Shown here in pieces: positions 1 through 7,042 of a DNA stretch of 64,000 nt (position 1 is the stretch's first letter; each line of letters opens with the position of its first letter). Under the pieces are notes generated by a model, which saw only the letters and a program-made list of their open reading frames with translations, did no database searches and was not told the DNA's origin. Source of the stretch: Vulcanimicrobium alpinum (GTDB lineage: Bacteria; Vulcanimicrobiota; Vulcanimicrobiia; Vulcanimicrobiales; Vulcanimicrobiaceae); contig NZ_AP025523.1 of the NCBI RefSeq assembly GCF_027923555.1, forward strand, positions 2,298,484 through 2,362,483. The letters run 5' to 3'. The translations under genes were made by a program, and so were the position numbers.

Positions 1-96
1 ATGCAGCACGATCGAGATCAGGAAGCCGTAGGCAAGGAAATTCTTCGCCCGCTCGGCGGTGACCACCGGAGGCTTGGGGGCATTGTTGCTCGCCAT
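1..96 (-). CDS. TonB-like protein, N-terminal 32 residues only (runs off window)
   Basis: The reverse strand reads an ATG at 96 followed by 32 codons that continue past the window edge. The peptide has a short Pro-rich cytoplasmic start (MASNNAPKPPVV), a charged stretch and then the beginning of a hydrophobic segment ending LISIVLH, the usual layout of a TonB/TolA N-terminal anchor. The start lies one base after the stop of the upstream exbD, with a GAGG ribosome site, so it is the fourth gene of the exbB-exbD-exbD operon. In known systems TonB spans the periplasm and carries ExbB/ExbD-derived energy to the outer membrane. Only the anchor is visible, so the TonB name rests mostly on context. 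Confidence 0.6.
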   Translation of the reverse strand, partial: MASNNAPKPPVVTAERAKNFLAYGFLISIVLH

Positions 97-97
97 C

Positions 98-526
98 TCA
101 GCCTCCCGTCTGTCCTTCGGGCAGCCCTTCGATGTGGTTGGCCAGGCCGAAGGTCGTCAGGTTTGCCGATTTGGCCGCGTCCATCACGCGCAAGATCGTC
201 CCGAAGCTCGCTTTCGGATCGGCTTTGATGATCACGGTCTTCAAGCCGGAGCCCGTCGATTTGACGAGCTGCGCGAACTGCTGTTTCGCTTCCGTCTCGT
301 TGACGACGCTGGAACCGATCTGCACGCGGTTCTTCTCGTCGACGAGCACGACGATCTGCGACGGATGAACTTTTGTCTTGTTCTTCGCGTCGGGCAGCTT
401 CGGCTCTTTGATGACCGAGGCGAGGATGATGAAGATGATCAGGAGGACCAACAGCACGTCCGTGAACGGCGTGATGTTGATCGTCGACATCACTTCTTCT
501 TCGCCTTGTCCGGTGGTGACGGCCAC
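98..526 (-). CDS. exbD: ExbD/TolR family biopolymer transport protein (first paralogue)
   Basis: A 142-residue protein with one N-terminal membrane segment (about residues 22-40) preceded by the ITPFTDVLLVL signature. Asp23 in that helix is the conserved proton-channel residue of ExbD/TolR. The rest is the periplasmic domain. A GTG at 526 is preferred because GAAGGA lies 10 bases upstream; an internal ATG at 490 (MSTINITPF) is an alternative. It works with ExbB (MotA/TolQ/ExbB family) as a proton-driven motor at the inner membrane. It follows a second exbD with a 29-base gap and is followed by a TonB-like gene. Confidence 0.93.
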   Translation of the reverse strand: MAVTTGQGEEEVMSTINITPFTDVLLVLLIIFIILASVIKEPKLPDAKNKTKVHPSQIVVLVDEKNRVQIGSSVVNETEAKQQFAQLVKSTGSGLKTVIIKADPKASFGTILRVMDAAKSANLTTFGLANHIEGLPEGQTGG

Positions 527-555
527 GTGGGGGATTTCCTTCTCTCTCTGCGTCG

Positions 556-969
556 TTACGAGGTGACGAAACCGACGTCTTCGAGCCCGGCGATCTTCGC
601 CGCATCAAGGATGCGAATGATCGTCCCGTAGGGTGCTTTGACATCGGCCGTGAGCGAGACGTGCTTGTTGCCCTTGCGATGCTGCACGTCCGACATGTCG
701 GCGTAGATGTGCTGCACGTCGGTACGCTTGCCGTCGATGTAAATGACGCCCGTCTCGTTGACGAGGACCTCGATGTCGTCGGTCTTCTTCTGCTGCTGCT
801 GCGGGGTGTTGTCGTTCTTGTCGGGCAGCTGCTTCTCGAAGCCGGGCGGCGCGGAGAGCGCCGCGAGGATCATGAAGATGATGAGGAGCACCAGCAGCAC
901 GTCGGTGAAGGGCGTGATGTTGATCTCGGCCATGACTTCGTCGTCTTGCGACGCAGAGACCATGCTCAT
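556..969 (-). CDS. exbD: ExbD/TolR family biopolymer transport protein (second paralogue)
   Basis: A 137-residue ExbD/TolR protein with the same NITPFTDVLLVL helix and conserved Asp23, then an Asn/Gln/Lys-rich linker (NDNTPQQQQK) and a periplasmic domain ending in DVGFVTS. It shares architecture with the next gene but has a different linker, so the two are probably non-identical subunits of one ExbB-ExbD complex or serve two complexes. Starts at 969 and 963 (both ATG, in frame) are possible. It lies 33 bases downstream of exbB on the same strand. Confidence 0.93.
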   Translation of the reverse strand: MSMVSASQDDEVMAEINITPFTDVLLVLLIIFMILAALSAPPGFEKQLPDKNDNTPQQQQKKTDDIEVLVNETGVIYIDGKRTDVQHIYADMSDVQHRKGNKHVSLTADVKAPYGTIIRILDAAKIAGLEDVGFVTS

Positions 970-1002
970 GAGTCGAGTCCTCGGACCGGGAGGTTCAACG
1001 GC

Positions 1003-1668
1003 CTACTTGGCCGGCTGATAGAGATCCGTGGGGATCGCCGCACCGGTGTTGTGGAAGTGGAGCATCTCGGCGAGCTGGTTGCTCGCGACGATCATCTCCT
1101 GGTTGTACGCCTTGATGCGCGTCTTGAAGTAGTTGAAGAAGATCACGGAGACGACGGCGACGAACAGGCCGGCCGCGGTCGTGATCAGCGCTTCCGAGAC
1201 GCCCGCCGCAACGACCGCCGGGGTCGAGTTGCCTTTGAGCGCGATGTCCTGGAAGGCGCGGATGATGCCGAGCACCGTCCCGAACAGACCGACGAACGGC
1301 GCGATGACGGCGATGGTGCCGATGACGCCGAGGTTGCGCTCGAGCGAGTTCAGGTTCTCCATCAGCGCGATCGAGAGCGCATCGGTGATGTCGGCGCGAT
1401 TTTTTTCACCGCGCTGGAGTCCAAACTCCAGGATCTTCGGGAGCATGCCCTTGTTCTGGCGGCAGATCGTGATGGCGCCGGGGAGATCGTCGGCGGCGAT
1501 ACGATCGCCGATCGCCTTGAGCAGGCCCTTCGAGTCGGAGTGCTGGCTCGAGAAGAACAGCAGCCGCTCGATCACGATGGCGACCGCGACGATCGAGAGC
1601 ACGAGCAGCGCGTACATCGCGAAGCCGCCCTGGTTGATCGTGGTGAGAAATCCGCTGAAAATATCCAC
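1003..1668 (-). CDS. exbB: MotA/TolQ/ExbB proton channel family protein
   Basis: 221 residues with three membrane segments: one near residues 14-39 and a pair near 113-139 and 152-181. The family signatures PFVGLFGTVLGI and SEALITTAAGL in the last two helices line the proton path in ExbB/TolQ. The start is a GTG at 1668. It heads exbB-exbD-exbD-tonB and lies about 200 bases downstream of a TPR/TonB-C protein that may be the partner of the motor. An ExbB role is preferred over MotA because two ExbD genes follow immediately. Confidence 0.93.
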   Translation of the reverse strand: MDIFSGFLTTINQGGFAMYALLVLSIVAVAIVIERLLFFSSQHSDSKGLLKAIGDRIAADDLPGAITICRQNKGMLPKILEFGLQRGEKNRADITDALSIALMENLNSLERNLGVIGTIAVIAPFVGLFGTVLGIIRAFQDIALKGNSTPAVVAAGVSEALITTAAGLFVAVVSVIFFNYFKTRIKAYNQEMIVASNQLAEMLHFHNTGAAIPTDLYQPAK

Positions 1669-1762
1669 GAGGTCGAGTGAAGCCTCCGAGTCGAGGGTGA
1701 AGCTCCGGAGCCGTTCCGGGTGAGGAAACGCGCTCCGGGCAAGCGGCGCCCGGGCCGCGGCT

Positions 1763-1782
1763 GCCCGGCAGAGGCGCCGGGC
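1763..1782. repeat. GC-rich hairpin between the TPR gene and exbB
   Basis: A perfect 7-bp inverted repeat (GCCCGGC / GCCGGGC) encloses a 6-base loop in the 202-base gap between the TPR/TonB-C gene and exbB. Neither strand has a run of T directly after the stem, so it is not a standard intrinsic terminator. It could attenuate or process a shared transcript. Nothing else recognisable is in this gap. Confidence 0.45.
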
Positions 1783-1870
1783 AAAACGAAAGACGGCGGG
1801 ATGGCGCTCCCGGCGCGGCCCTACCTGTTGGCGGTCTCGGCGAGCATTCCTACTCCCGCGGCGAGAGCCG

Positions 1871-3172
1871 TCACTTGGCGGCGCCCAGCTTCTTCAGCGC
1901 GGTGTCGATGTCGGCGTTGAACTGCGTGTCGGACGCCGGGGCGTTCGCCTTCGCCTTCTGCAGGTACGCGATCGCGTTCTTCGTGTCGCTCTGATTCGCC
2001 AGCGCGATCCCCGCCACGTAGTTGGCGTGCGGGTCGGACGCGTTGATCGCGAGCGCCTTGTCGGCCTCGGCTTTCACCGCTTTCCAGTCCGGCTTGTCGC
2101 CTTGCGCGAGCAGATTCGCGGCCTGAACGTAGAGGACCGGCGCCTGCGAAGGCGTCGACTGCGCCGCTTTTTCGAGCATCGCGACGGCATCGGCTTTGCG
2201 TCCGGCCTTCACCGCCGCGACGGCCTGCTGGTTATAGTACGATGCGATCGCGTCGTCGACGCGCGTGTTCGAGGGGTCGCGGCGCTTGAGCTCCTGCGCC
2301 AGCGCAAGCCCCTTGTCGGGCTGACCGCCGAAGAGGTACGCCGTCACCAGCGACGAGTCGATTGCGTTGAGCGTCGCGGCGTCGGCGTGCCCGCCCGTCG
2401 CCTGCGCCTTGGCCTTCTCGAGATCGCCGATCGCCTGCGTGTACTTCTGCGCGTTCGCGTACGCCGTGCCTCGGATGAACAGCGTGTTGACGTTGACCTG
2501 GAGCGCCAGCGCCTTGTCGGAGAGCGCGATCGCCTGATCGTTGTTCTTTGCCTTGAGCGCGTCGACCGCGGCGTCGGCGTACGCCTTCGCCGCGACGACC
2601 TTGAAGCGATCGGGGATCGTGCCGGCGGCATCGAACGCGGCGGCCGCGCCGGCGGAGTCGTTCAGGTACGAGTCGGCGACGCCGAGCAGCGCCTGCCCGT
2701 CCTTATCGGAGGGATGACTCGCGAGATACGACTGCAGGATCGTCTTCGCGTCGGAGAACTTGTTGGCGCGGATCAGCGCGTTGGCTTGAATGAGCTGGTT
2801 CGACGACGTCCCCGTGTCGTTCACGACGCTGTTGCCGCTGAAACGCAGCTTCATCGTGTAGAAGTAGTCGCCGGCTTTGCCGTCCTTGAGCCCCGGCTTG
2901 TAGGTCGACGACCGCGCGATCTCGAGTGCGGGGGCGTCGTCGCCGTGATTCGTCGATTTCACGACGCGCGTCGTGCCGATCGTGCCGTTCTTCTTCACGA
3001 AGACCTGGATCGTCACCGCACCGCTCCCCGTCACCGGTGACGTCGCCGAACCCTGTTTGACGAGCTTGGGCGGAGTGTAGAACTGCGAGGTCTGCGCGTG
3101 CGCCGCAAACGGCGTTGCGGCGAGGGCGGCGAGCGACGATGCAGCGAGCAGGCGAGACGTCCGAACGGCCAT
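1871..3172 (-). CDS. Secreted TPR protein with a TonB C-terminal-like domain
   Basis: About 433 residues: a signal peptide (MAVRTSRLLAAS to AAHAQ), a TonB-C-like module of about 80 residues (GAVTIQVFVKKNGTIG ... YKPGLKDGK), then tetratricopeptide repeats to the C-terminus. The ATG at 3172 is chosen over the longer in-frame GTG at 3187 because AGAGG precedes it at the right distance and the signal peptide then begins at residue 1. TonB-C modules contact outer-membrane partners and TPRs bind proteins, so a periplasmic adaptor for the downstream ExbB/ExbD motor is a reasonable inference. The precise partner is unknown. Confidence 0.85.
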   Translation of the reverse strand: MAVRTSRLLAASSLAALAATPFAAHAQTSQFYTPPKLVKQGSATSPVTGSGAVTIQVFVKKNGTIGTTRVVKSTNHGDDAPALEIARSSTYKPGLKDGKAGDYFYTMKLRFSGNSVVNDTGTSSNQLIQANALIRANKFSDAKTILQSYLASHPSDKDGQALLGVADSYLNDSAGAAAAFDAAGTIPDRFKVVAAKAYADAAVDALKAKNNDQAIALSDKALALQVNVNTLFIRGTAYANAQKYTQAIGDLEKAKAQATGGHADAATLNAIDSSLVTAYLFGGQPDKGLALAQELKRRDPSNTRVDDAIASYYNQQAVAAVKAGRKADAVAMLEKAAQSTPSQAPVLYVQAANLLAQGDKPDWKAVKAEADKALAINASDPHANYVAGIALANQSDTKNAIAYLQKAKANAPASDTQFNADIDTALKKLGAAK

Positions 3173-3262
3173 GGTACCTCTAGTCACGTGGTGATACGGG
3201 GTGCAACGAGCAACGGAGGCCGGCGAGTTCCGCCTGCCCGCCGGCGGATCGACCGGGCGCGA

Positions 3263-3296
3263 TTGACCGGCACCCGCGGGTTCACCTTCCGGTCAA
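3263..3296 (-). terminator. Inverted repeat over the aroH stop codon, possible terminator
   Basis: An 8-bp perfect inverted repeat (TTGACCGG / CCGGTCAA) spans the aroH stop codon; its 18-base interior contains a second small palindrome (ACCCGCGGGT). There is no T-run afterwards, so termination here would be weak or factor-dependent. It lies between aroH and the TPR gene, both on the minus strand. Confidence 0.4.
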
Positions 3297-3650
3297 ATCG
3301 GGGCGGAGCACGACCGCACCCTCGAGGTACACGTGCTCGATCGCGTCCTGCGTCATCTCGGTGTTGATGTGCACGAGGACGCGAATGCACCGCTCCAAAC
3401 GACCGGGTACCCCGATCTCGGTAAAGTTCAACAGCGGGACGAGCGTCCAGCCCATCCGGCGCGCCGCAGCCGCCGGAAACTCGGAGACGAGATCGGGCGT
3501 GACGGTGAACAGCGCCGAGCCCACGTCGGCGGGCGCGAAGCCGTTTCGTTCGACGATCGCACGCAACAATCGCTCGGTCGCATCCAAGATGAGCGCCGGC
3601 TCGTCGCGCGCGACGGTGATCGCGCCGCGGATCCCGCGCATGACGATCAC
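3282..3650 (-). CDS. aroH: Monofunctional chorismate mutase, AroH class
   Basis: 122 residues, the normal size of AroH chorismate mutases, which convert chorismate to prephenate for Phe and Tyr synthesis as cytoplasmic trimers. Features of Bacillus-type AroH are present: RGIRGAITV at the start with the active-site Arg, TPDL, CIRVLVH with the second Arg, and HVYLEGAVVLRPDL with the catalytic Tyr. The GTG start at 3650 overlaps the stop of the upstream pseudouridine synthase by 4 bases (GTGA), which fixes the start and implies coupling. Confidence 0.95.
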   Translation of the reverse strand: MIVMRGIRGAITVARDEPALILDATERLLRAIVERNGFAPADVGSALFTVTPDLVSEFPAAAARRMGWTLVPLLNFTEIGVPGRLERCIRVLVHINTEMTQDAIEHVYLEGAVVLRPDLTGR

Positions 3651-4390
3651 GCCGGCTCCTCCTCGTCGTCGGATGCGCCCGCGATGCGGTGCAGGGCCGC
3701 GAGCTCGCGCTCGGAGACGGCGCGCGTCGCGCCCGGCGCGAGCTCGCCCAGCGAGATCGGCCCGAACCGCAGCCGCGCGAGCGCGACGACGGGATGGTCG
3801 AGCGCCTCGAACATCCGGCGGACTTGGCGGTTGCGGCCTTCGTGCAGCGTGAGGTCGACCAGCGAGACGTCGCGGCGGACCGCGACGACCCGCAACTGCG
3901 CCGGCGCGGCGCGGCCTTCTTCGAGACGCACCCCGCGCAGGATCCGCTCGACCGCGTCGGACTCGAGCCGTCCGCGCAGGGTCGCACGGTACGTCTTCTC
4001 GACGCCGTAGCGCGGATGGGTGAGGATGTTGGCGAGTTCGCCGTCGTCGGTGAGCAGCAGAACGCCGCTGGTGTCGTAATCGAGCCGTCCGACGGGGACG
4101 ACGCGCGCCGCGATCCCCGCGCGCCGGATCAAATCGGCGACGGTGCGGCGACCCTCGGGATCCCGCATCGTCGTCATCACGCCGACGGGTTTGTGCAGCA
4201 CGACGTACGTGTGGGCGGCGACGGGCCGGACGACGCGTCCGTCGACTTCGACGAGTGCGTCGTCGCCGACGCTCGTGCCGAGCTCGCGCACGACGCGGCC
4301 GCCGACGCGCACGCGGCCGGCGACGATCAGATCTTCCGCGCGGCGCCGCGACGCGATGCCGGCCGCCGCGAGATACTTCTGCAGTCGCAG
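3647..4390 (-). CDS. rluB: RsuA/RluB-family 23S/16S rRNA pseudouridine synthase, probable CTG start
   Basis: An S4 RNA-binding domain (LQKYLAAAGIASRRRAE) is followed by the catalytic domain with the signature VGRLDYDTSG, whose Asp is the nucleophile of RsuA/RluB enzymes, and EGRNRQVRRMFEA. The reading frame is open upstream, but the only ATG/GTG/TTG is a TTG at 4570, 60 codons earlier and deep inside the 3' end of the Rho-like gene. The homologous part begins at a CTG at 4390, with AAGAAGG 14 bases upstream, inside the last codons of that gene. CTG initiation is therefore the best-supported start. RluB versus RsuA specificity is not resolved. Confidence 0.88.
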   Translation of the reverse strand: MRLQKYLAAAGIASRRRAEDLIVAGRVRVGGRVVRELGTSVGDDALVEVDGRVVRPVAAHTYVVLHKPVGVMTTMRDPEGRRTVADLIRRAGIAARVVPVGRLDYDTSGVLLLTDDGELANILTHPRYGVEKTYRATLRGRLESDAVERILRGVRLEEGRAAPAQLRVVAVRRDVSLVDLTLHEGRNRQVRRMFEALDHPVVALARLRFGPISLGELAPGATRAVSERELAALHRIAGASDDEEEPA

Positions 4391-4398
4391 CGCGGCCG

Positions 4399-5802
4399 CT
4401 ACACCTTCTTGAGATCGAGCGAGGTCAGAAACTCCTCGTTCGTTTTCGTCCGGCCCAGCGCGGCATAGATGCGCTCCGAGGCTTCGAACGTTGAGACGCC
4501 GGCGAGTGCGCGGCGCAGATCGGCGACCTTGTGCGCCGCGATCTCGCTGAGCAGCTGCTCTTCGTACCAATTGGAGCTGCGGAGCAGATCGACCGGCGGA
4601 TACGCGCGCACGTCGACCAGTTCGCGGGAGAGCACGATCTCCGCGTTCGCTGCGGGCGCGAGCTCTTCGAGCACCAGCGCGTCGAAAGCCGACGATCCGG
4701 CACCGATCGTCGCAACGACCGTCAGCGAACCGCCGCCTTCGACCGCGCGTGCGGTTCCGAACAGCCGCTTCGCGCGTTGGATGACGGCGGGATCGAGCTG
4801 GGCGAAGCTTCCTTTGTGATGCGCGAGGGTCGCGTACGCGCGGACGAGCCGGCTGAACGACGAGACGAGGACGACCGCGTCGCCTCCGAGTTCGGCGACG
4901 CGTTTCGCGCGCTCAAAGACGAGTTCGGCGGTTGCGACGTGGTTGTCGGCGTGCTCTTCGAAGGTCGTCGCGACCACTTCGACGTCGAGCGTGCGCTGCA
5001 AATGCGTGACCGCCTCGGGGCGCTCGTCGATCAGCAGCACGATGACCTGAGCGTCGGGGTGATGCGCTTCGATCCCCTTCGCGATGCGCAGCAGCAGCGC
5101 CGCCTCGTTGCTGCGCGGCGGTGCGATCGCGAGCGCGCGCTGGCCCTTTCCGAGCGGCGCGAACAGATCGAGCGCGCGGGTCGCGAGATCGCCGCGTCCA
5201 TCAAGGGTGAAGCGCTGCGACGGCGGCTCGGCGCCGAGGTCGTCGAAGACGCGCCGGCCGGCGATCTGCTCCGGCGAGAGGCCGTTGACCGTCTCCACCT
5301 TCACGATGCCGTAGTACTTCTCGTTCTCCTTGGGACGGCGGACTTGACCCGCCACCAGATCGCCGCGGCGCAGTTCGAAGCGCCGGATCTGCGACTGCGA
5401 GATGTAGATGTCTTCGGCGCCGACCAGATAGCCGTCGCGCCGCAAGAAGCCGTACCCCTCGGGAAGGACGTCGAGGACGCCGTTGGCCTTCTCCAAGCCG
5501 CTGCGCTGCGCTTGGATCTCGACGATCTGCTTGACCAGATCGTCTTTTTTGATCTTCGTCGGATTCTCGATCTCGAAGGTCTTCGCGAGCTCGTTGAGCT
5601 CGGCTTTGCTCATCTCCGTCAACTGCTCGGCGGAAAGCAGCGGCGGTCCCACCGGCTGCGGAAACTCGGGCTGGGTGAAGACGTCCTGCTGCTGCGACGG
5701 AGCCGCGCCGTCGTTGAAGCGGTTGCGGTTCCGCCGCGAGCGGCGGCGACGGCCTCCGCCCTCGGGGCGACCGTTGTTCTGGGGACGATTGTCGAACTGC
5801 AG
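4399..5802 (-). CDS. rho: Rho-like protein with degenerate Walker A and Walker B motifs
   Basis: From a CTG at 5802 (GAGGGAG 7 bases upstream) the protein has 467 residues: a basic Gly/Arg/Asn-rich tail, a Rho N domain (LSAEQLTEMSKAELNELA), a cold-shock-type RNA-binding domain (GVLDVLPEGYGFLRR ... QSQIRRFELRRGD), then the RecA-like domain. The RNA-binding half is well conserved. The ATPase half is not: the P-loop, normally APPKAGKT, reads APPRSNEA (5101-5124), replacing the invariant Lys and Thr, and LLDSITR reads LVSSFSR, losing the Walker B Asp (4861-4863). The Q- and R-loop signatures are also missing. LIDERPE and a possible arginine finger remain. Domain order proves Rho ancestry, but ATP-driven termination is doubtful. 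A GTG at 5946 would add 48 residues but overlaps the promoter. Confidence 0.9.
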   Translation of the reverse strand: MQFDNRPQNNGRPEGGGRRRRSRRNRNRFNDGAAPSQQQDVFTQPEFPQPVGPPLLSAEQLTEMSKAELNELAKTFEIENPTKIKKDDLVKQIVEIQAQRSGLEKANGVLDVLPEGYGFLRRDGYLVGAEDIYISQSQIRRFELRRGDLVAGQVRRPKENEKYYGIVKVETVNGLSPEQIAGRRVFDDLGAEPPSQRFTLDGRGDLATRALDLFAPLGKGQRALAIAPPRSNEAALLLRIAKGIEAHHPDAQVIVLLIDERPEAVTHLQRTLDVEVVATTFEEHADNHVATAELVFERAKRVAELGGDAVVLVSSFSRLVRAYATLAHHKGSFAQLDPAVIQRAKRLFGTARAVEGGGSLTVVATIGAGSSAFDALVLEELAPAANAEIVLSRELVDVRAYPPVDLLRSSNWYEEQLLSEIAAHKVADLRRALAGVSTFEASERIYAALGRTKTNEEFLTSLDLKKV

Positions 5803-5936
5803 CGAAGTGCTCCCTCGGGGAGACGGGGCGATCCGCGCGACGGGGCCCGTCCGGCGAGGCTGCCGGGGCCGCACGTCAGCGCGCAGCGCCGAGGAACGCG
5901 AAGGTCGACGCGATACGGGACCGCGCGACGCCCCGG

Positions 5937-5965
5937 AGTTTAGCACACCCGCGTCACGGCGACAA
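5937..5965 (-). promoter_or_regulatory. Extended -10 promoter for the Rho-like gene
   Basis: On the minus strand TTGTCG (5965-5960) is followed after exactly 17 bases by TAAACT (5942-5937), preceded by TGC, which makes an extended -10 element. The -35 lies in the last codons of the DNA glycosylase gene. Transcription would begin near 5930 and leave a leader of roughly 130 GC-rich bases before the CTG at 5802. Leaders of this kind serve autoregulation of rho in other bacteria; that function here is inference. Confidence 0.55.
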
Positions 5966-6634
5966 GGCGCGAGGCCCGCTCACGCTGCGGCTGCCGCGCG
6001 CATAGAACCGCAGCGGCATCTCCGCCGCCTTGGTCAGTCCGATCCGCACGCTCGTTCCGATCTCGACCGGACGATCGCCGCGCGCGAGCCAGAGCGCGGG
6101 ATCGCATTCGAGATCGGCGCCGTCGAACGCCGGGCCGATCGCGAACGCGCGGCACACGTTGCCCGGACCGCGAGCGAGCTCGCGATCGGGGAGCGTCCGT
6201 CCGCGCAGCGCGTGCATGGTCGTCAGCCCCGCGACCGGTTCGCACGCGCGGACCAGCGCGGCCGCGCCGATCCCGTGCGCTTCGCTGGTGATGTTGAGAC
6301 ACCAGTTCGCACCATAGACGAAGTAGACGTACGCGTGCAGCGGGTGACCGAACATCGCACGATTCCGCGACGTCTCGCCGCGAAAGGCGTGAGACGCCGG
6401 ATCGTGCGGCAGATACGCCTCGGTTTCGACGATCCGGCCCACGAGCAGCTCGCCTTCACGCTCCCGGACGAGCAGCGTGCCGATCAGGGCGCGGGCCAAG
6501 GCGACGGTCTCGTGCGGAAGATCGGCGCGGACGAGCCGCGGCTCGAACGCCGCTCCGCCGCGCGCGCTAGGCGGCGGCGGGCTTGCGGAGGGCGATCTCG
6601 GTGCTTGCGCGCGAGGTGAGTTCGTGCGTTTCAA
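5954..6634 (-). CDS. mpg: 3-methyladenine DNA glycosylase, MPG/AAG family
   Basis: 226 residues with the AAG-type fold rather than the AlkA type: LARALIGTLLVRE, the catalytic GRIVETEAYLPHDPASHAFRG with its Glu, NRAMFGHPLHAYVYFVYG and the RACEP / ARGPGNVCRAF region. The enzyme removes alkylated purines in base excision repair. The homologous part begins near residue 30; no ATG/GTG/TTG exists between there and a TTG at 6634, so the gene either overlaps the upstream RNase H-like gene by 68 bases with a Pro/Ser-rich tail or starts at an unusual codon. Confidence 0.92.
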   Translation of the reverse strand: MKRTNSPRAQAPRSPSASPPPPSARGGAAFEPRLVRADLPHETVALARALIGTLLVREREGELLVGRIVETEAYLPHDPASHAFRGETSRNRAMFGHPLHAYVYFVYGANWCLNITSEAHGIGAAALVRACEPVAGLTTMHALRGRTLPDRELARGPGNVCRAFAIGPAFDGADLECDPALWLARGDRPVEIGTSVRIGLTKAAEMPLRFYARGSRSVSGPRALSP

Positions 6635-7004
6635 TCGGCTCGGCGCGTTCGACGCGGACGAGCGCGAAGCCGTGCAGGACGCAGCGGGTCTTCACGTAGG
6701 CCATCGCCAGTGCCGGCGGAACCGGACGGCGGGCGTTGAGATCGTCGACGACGAGTTCGTCGGCGACGCGGATCCGGACGCGCGTGAAGCCCGCTCCGCG
6801 CAGGTGCGCGGCGACCGCGGCGACCGCCGCGTAGCCGAACTCGCGCCCCTCGAGCGCGGGGAGCGGCGCGGCGGAGAACGGGACTTTCACGACGCCGCGT
6901 CCGGTTCCGGTCGCGATCGCGGCGAAGGCGATCCCGAGGCCCGAACGATCGGCGGCGTATCCGACGGCGACGTCGGCGGAGCGGTGGCGGATGGTCTGTC
7001 GCAT
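6567..7004 (-). CDS. RNase H-like fold protein, function unknown
   Basis: 145 residues from an ATG at 7004. The middle resembles RNase H-like (RVT_3-type) proteins: REFGYAAVAAVAAHLR with a possible catalytic Glu, then the strand VRIRVADELVVDDLN, where the usual motif is an Asp followed by xxLVVxxLN, then a C-terminal segment with a late Glu. The first catalytic Asp is not obvious near the N-terminus (ADVAVGYAADRSG), so activity is uncertain. It lies between the glycosyltransferase and mpg on the same strand and overlaps mpg. The family is inferred from motif order only. Confidence 0.7.
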   Translation of the reverse strand: MRQTIRHRSADVAVGYAADRSGLGIAFAAIATGTGRGVVKVPFSAAPLPALEGREFGYAAVAAVAAHLRGAGFTRVRIRVADELVVDDLNARRPVPPALAMAYVKTRCVLHGFALVRVERAEPIETHELTSRASTEIALRKPAAA

Positions 7005-7042
7005 GGCTCGTGCTTCTATCCTATATCGAACGTATGTGCGAG

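Noticed and set aside
1763-1782. Intrinsic terminator between the TPR gene and exbB
   Set aside because: The stem is perfect but no T-run follows on either strand.
5803-5946. GTG at 5946 as the start of the Rho-like protein
   Set aside because: It overlaps the extended -10 element, lacks a ribosome site, and the extra 48 residues are unlike Rho. Kept only as an alternative.
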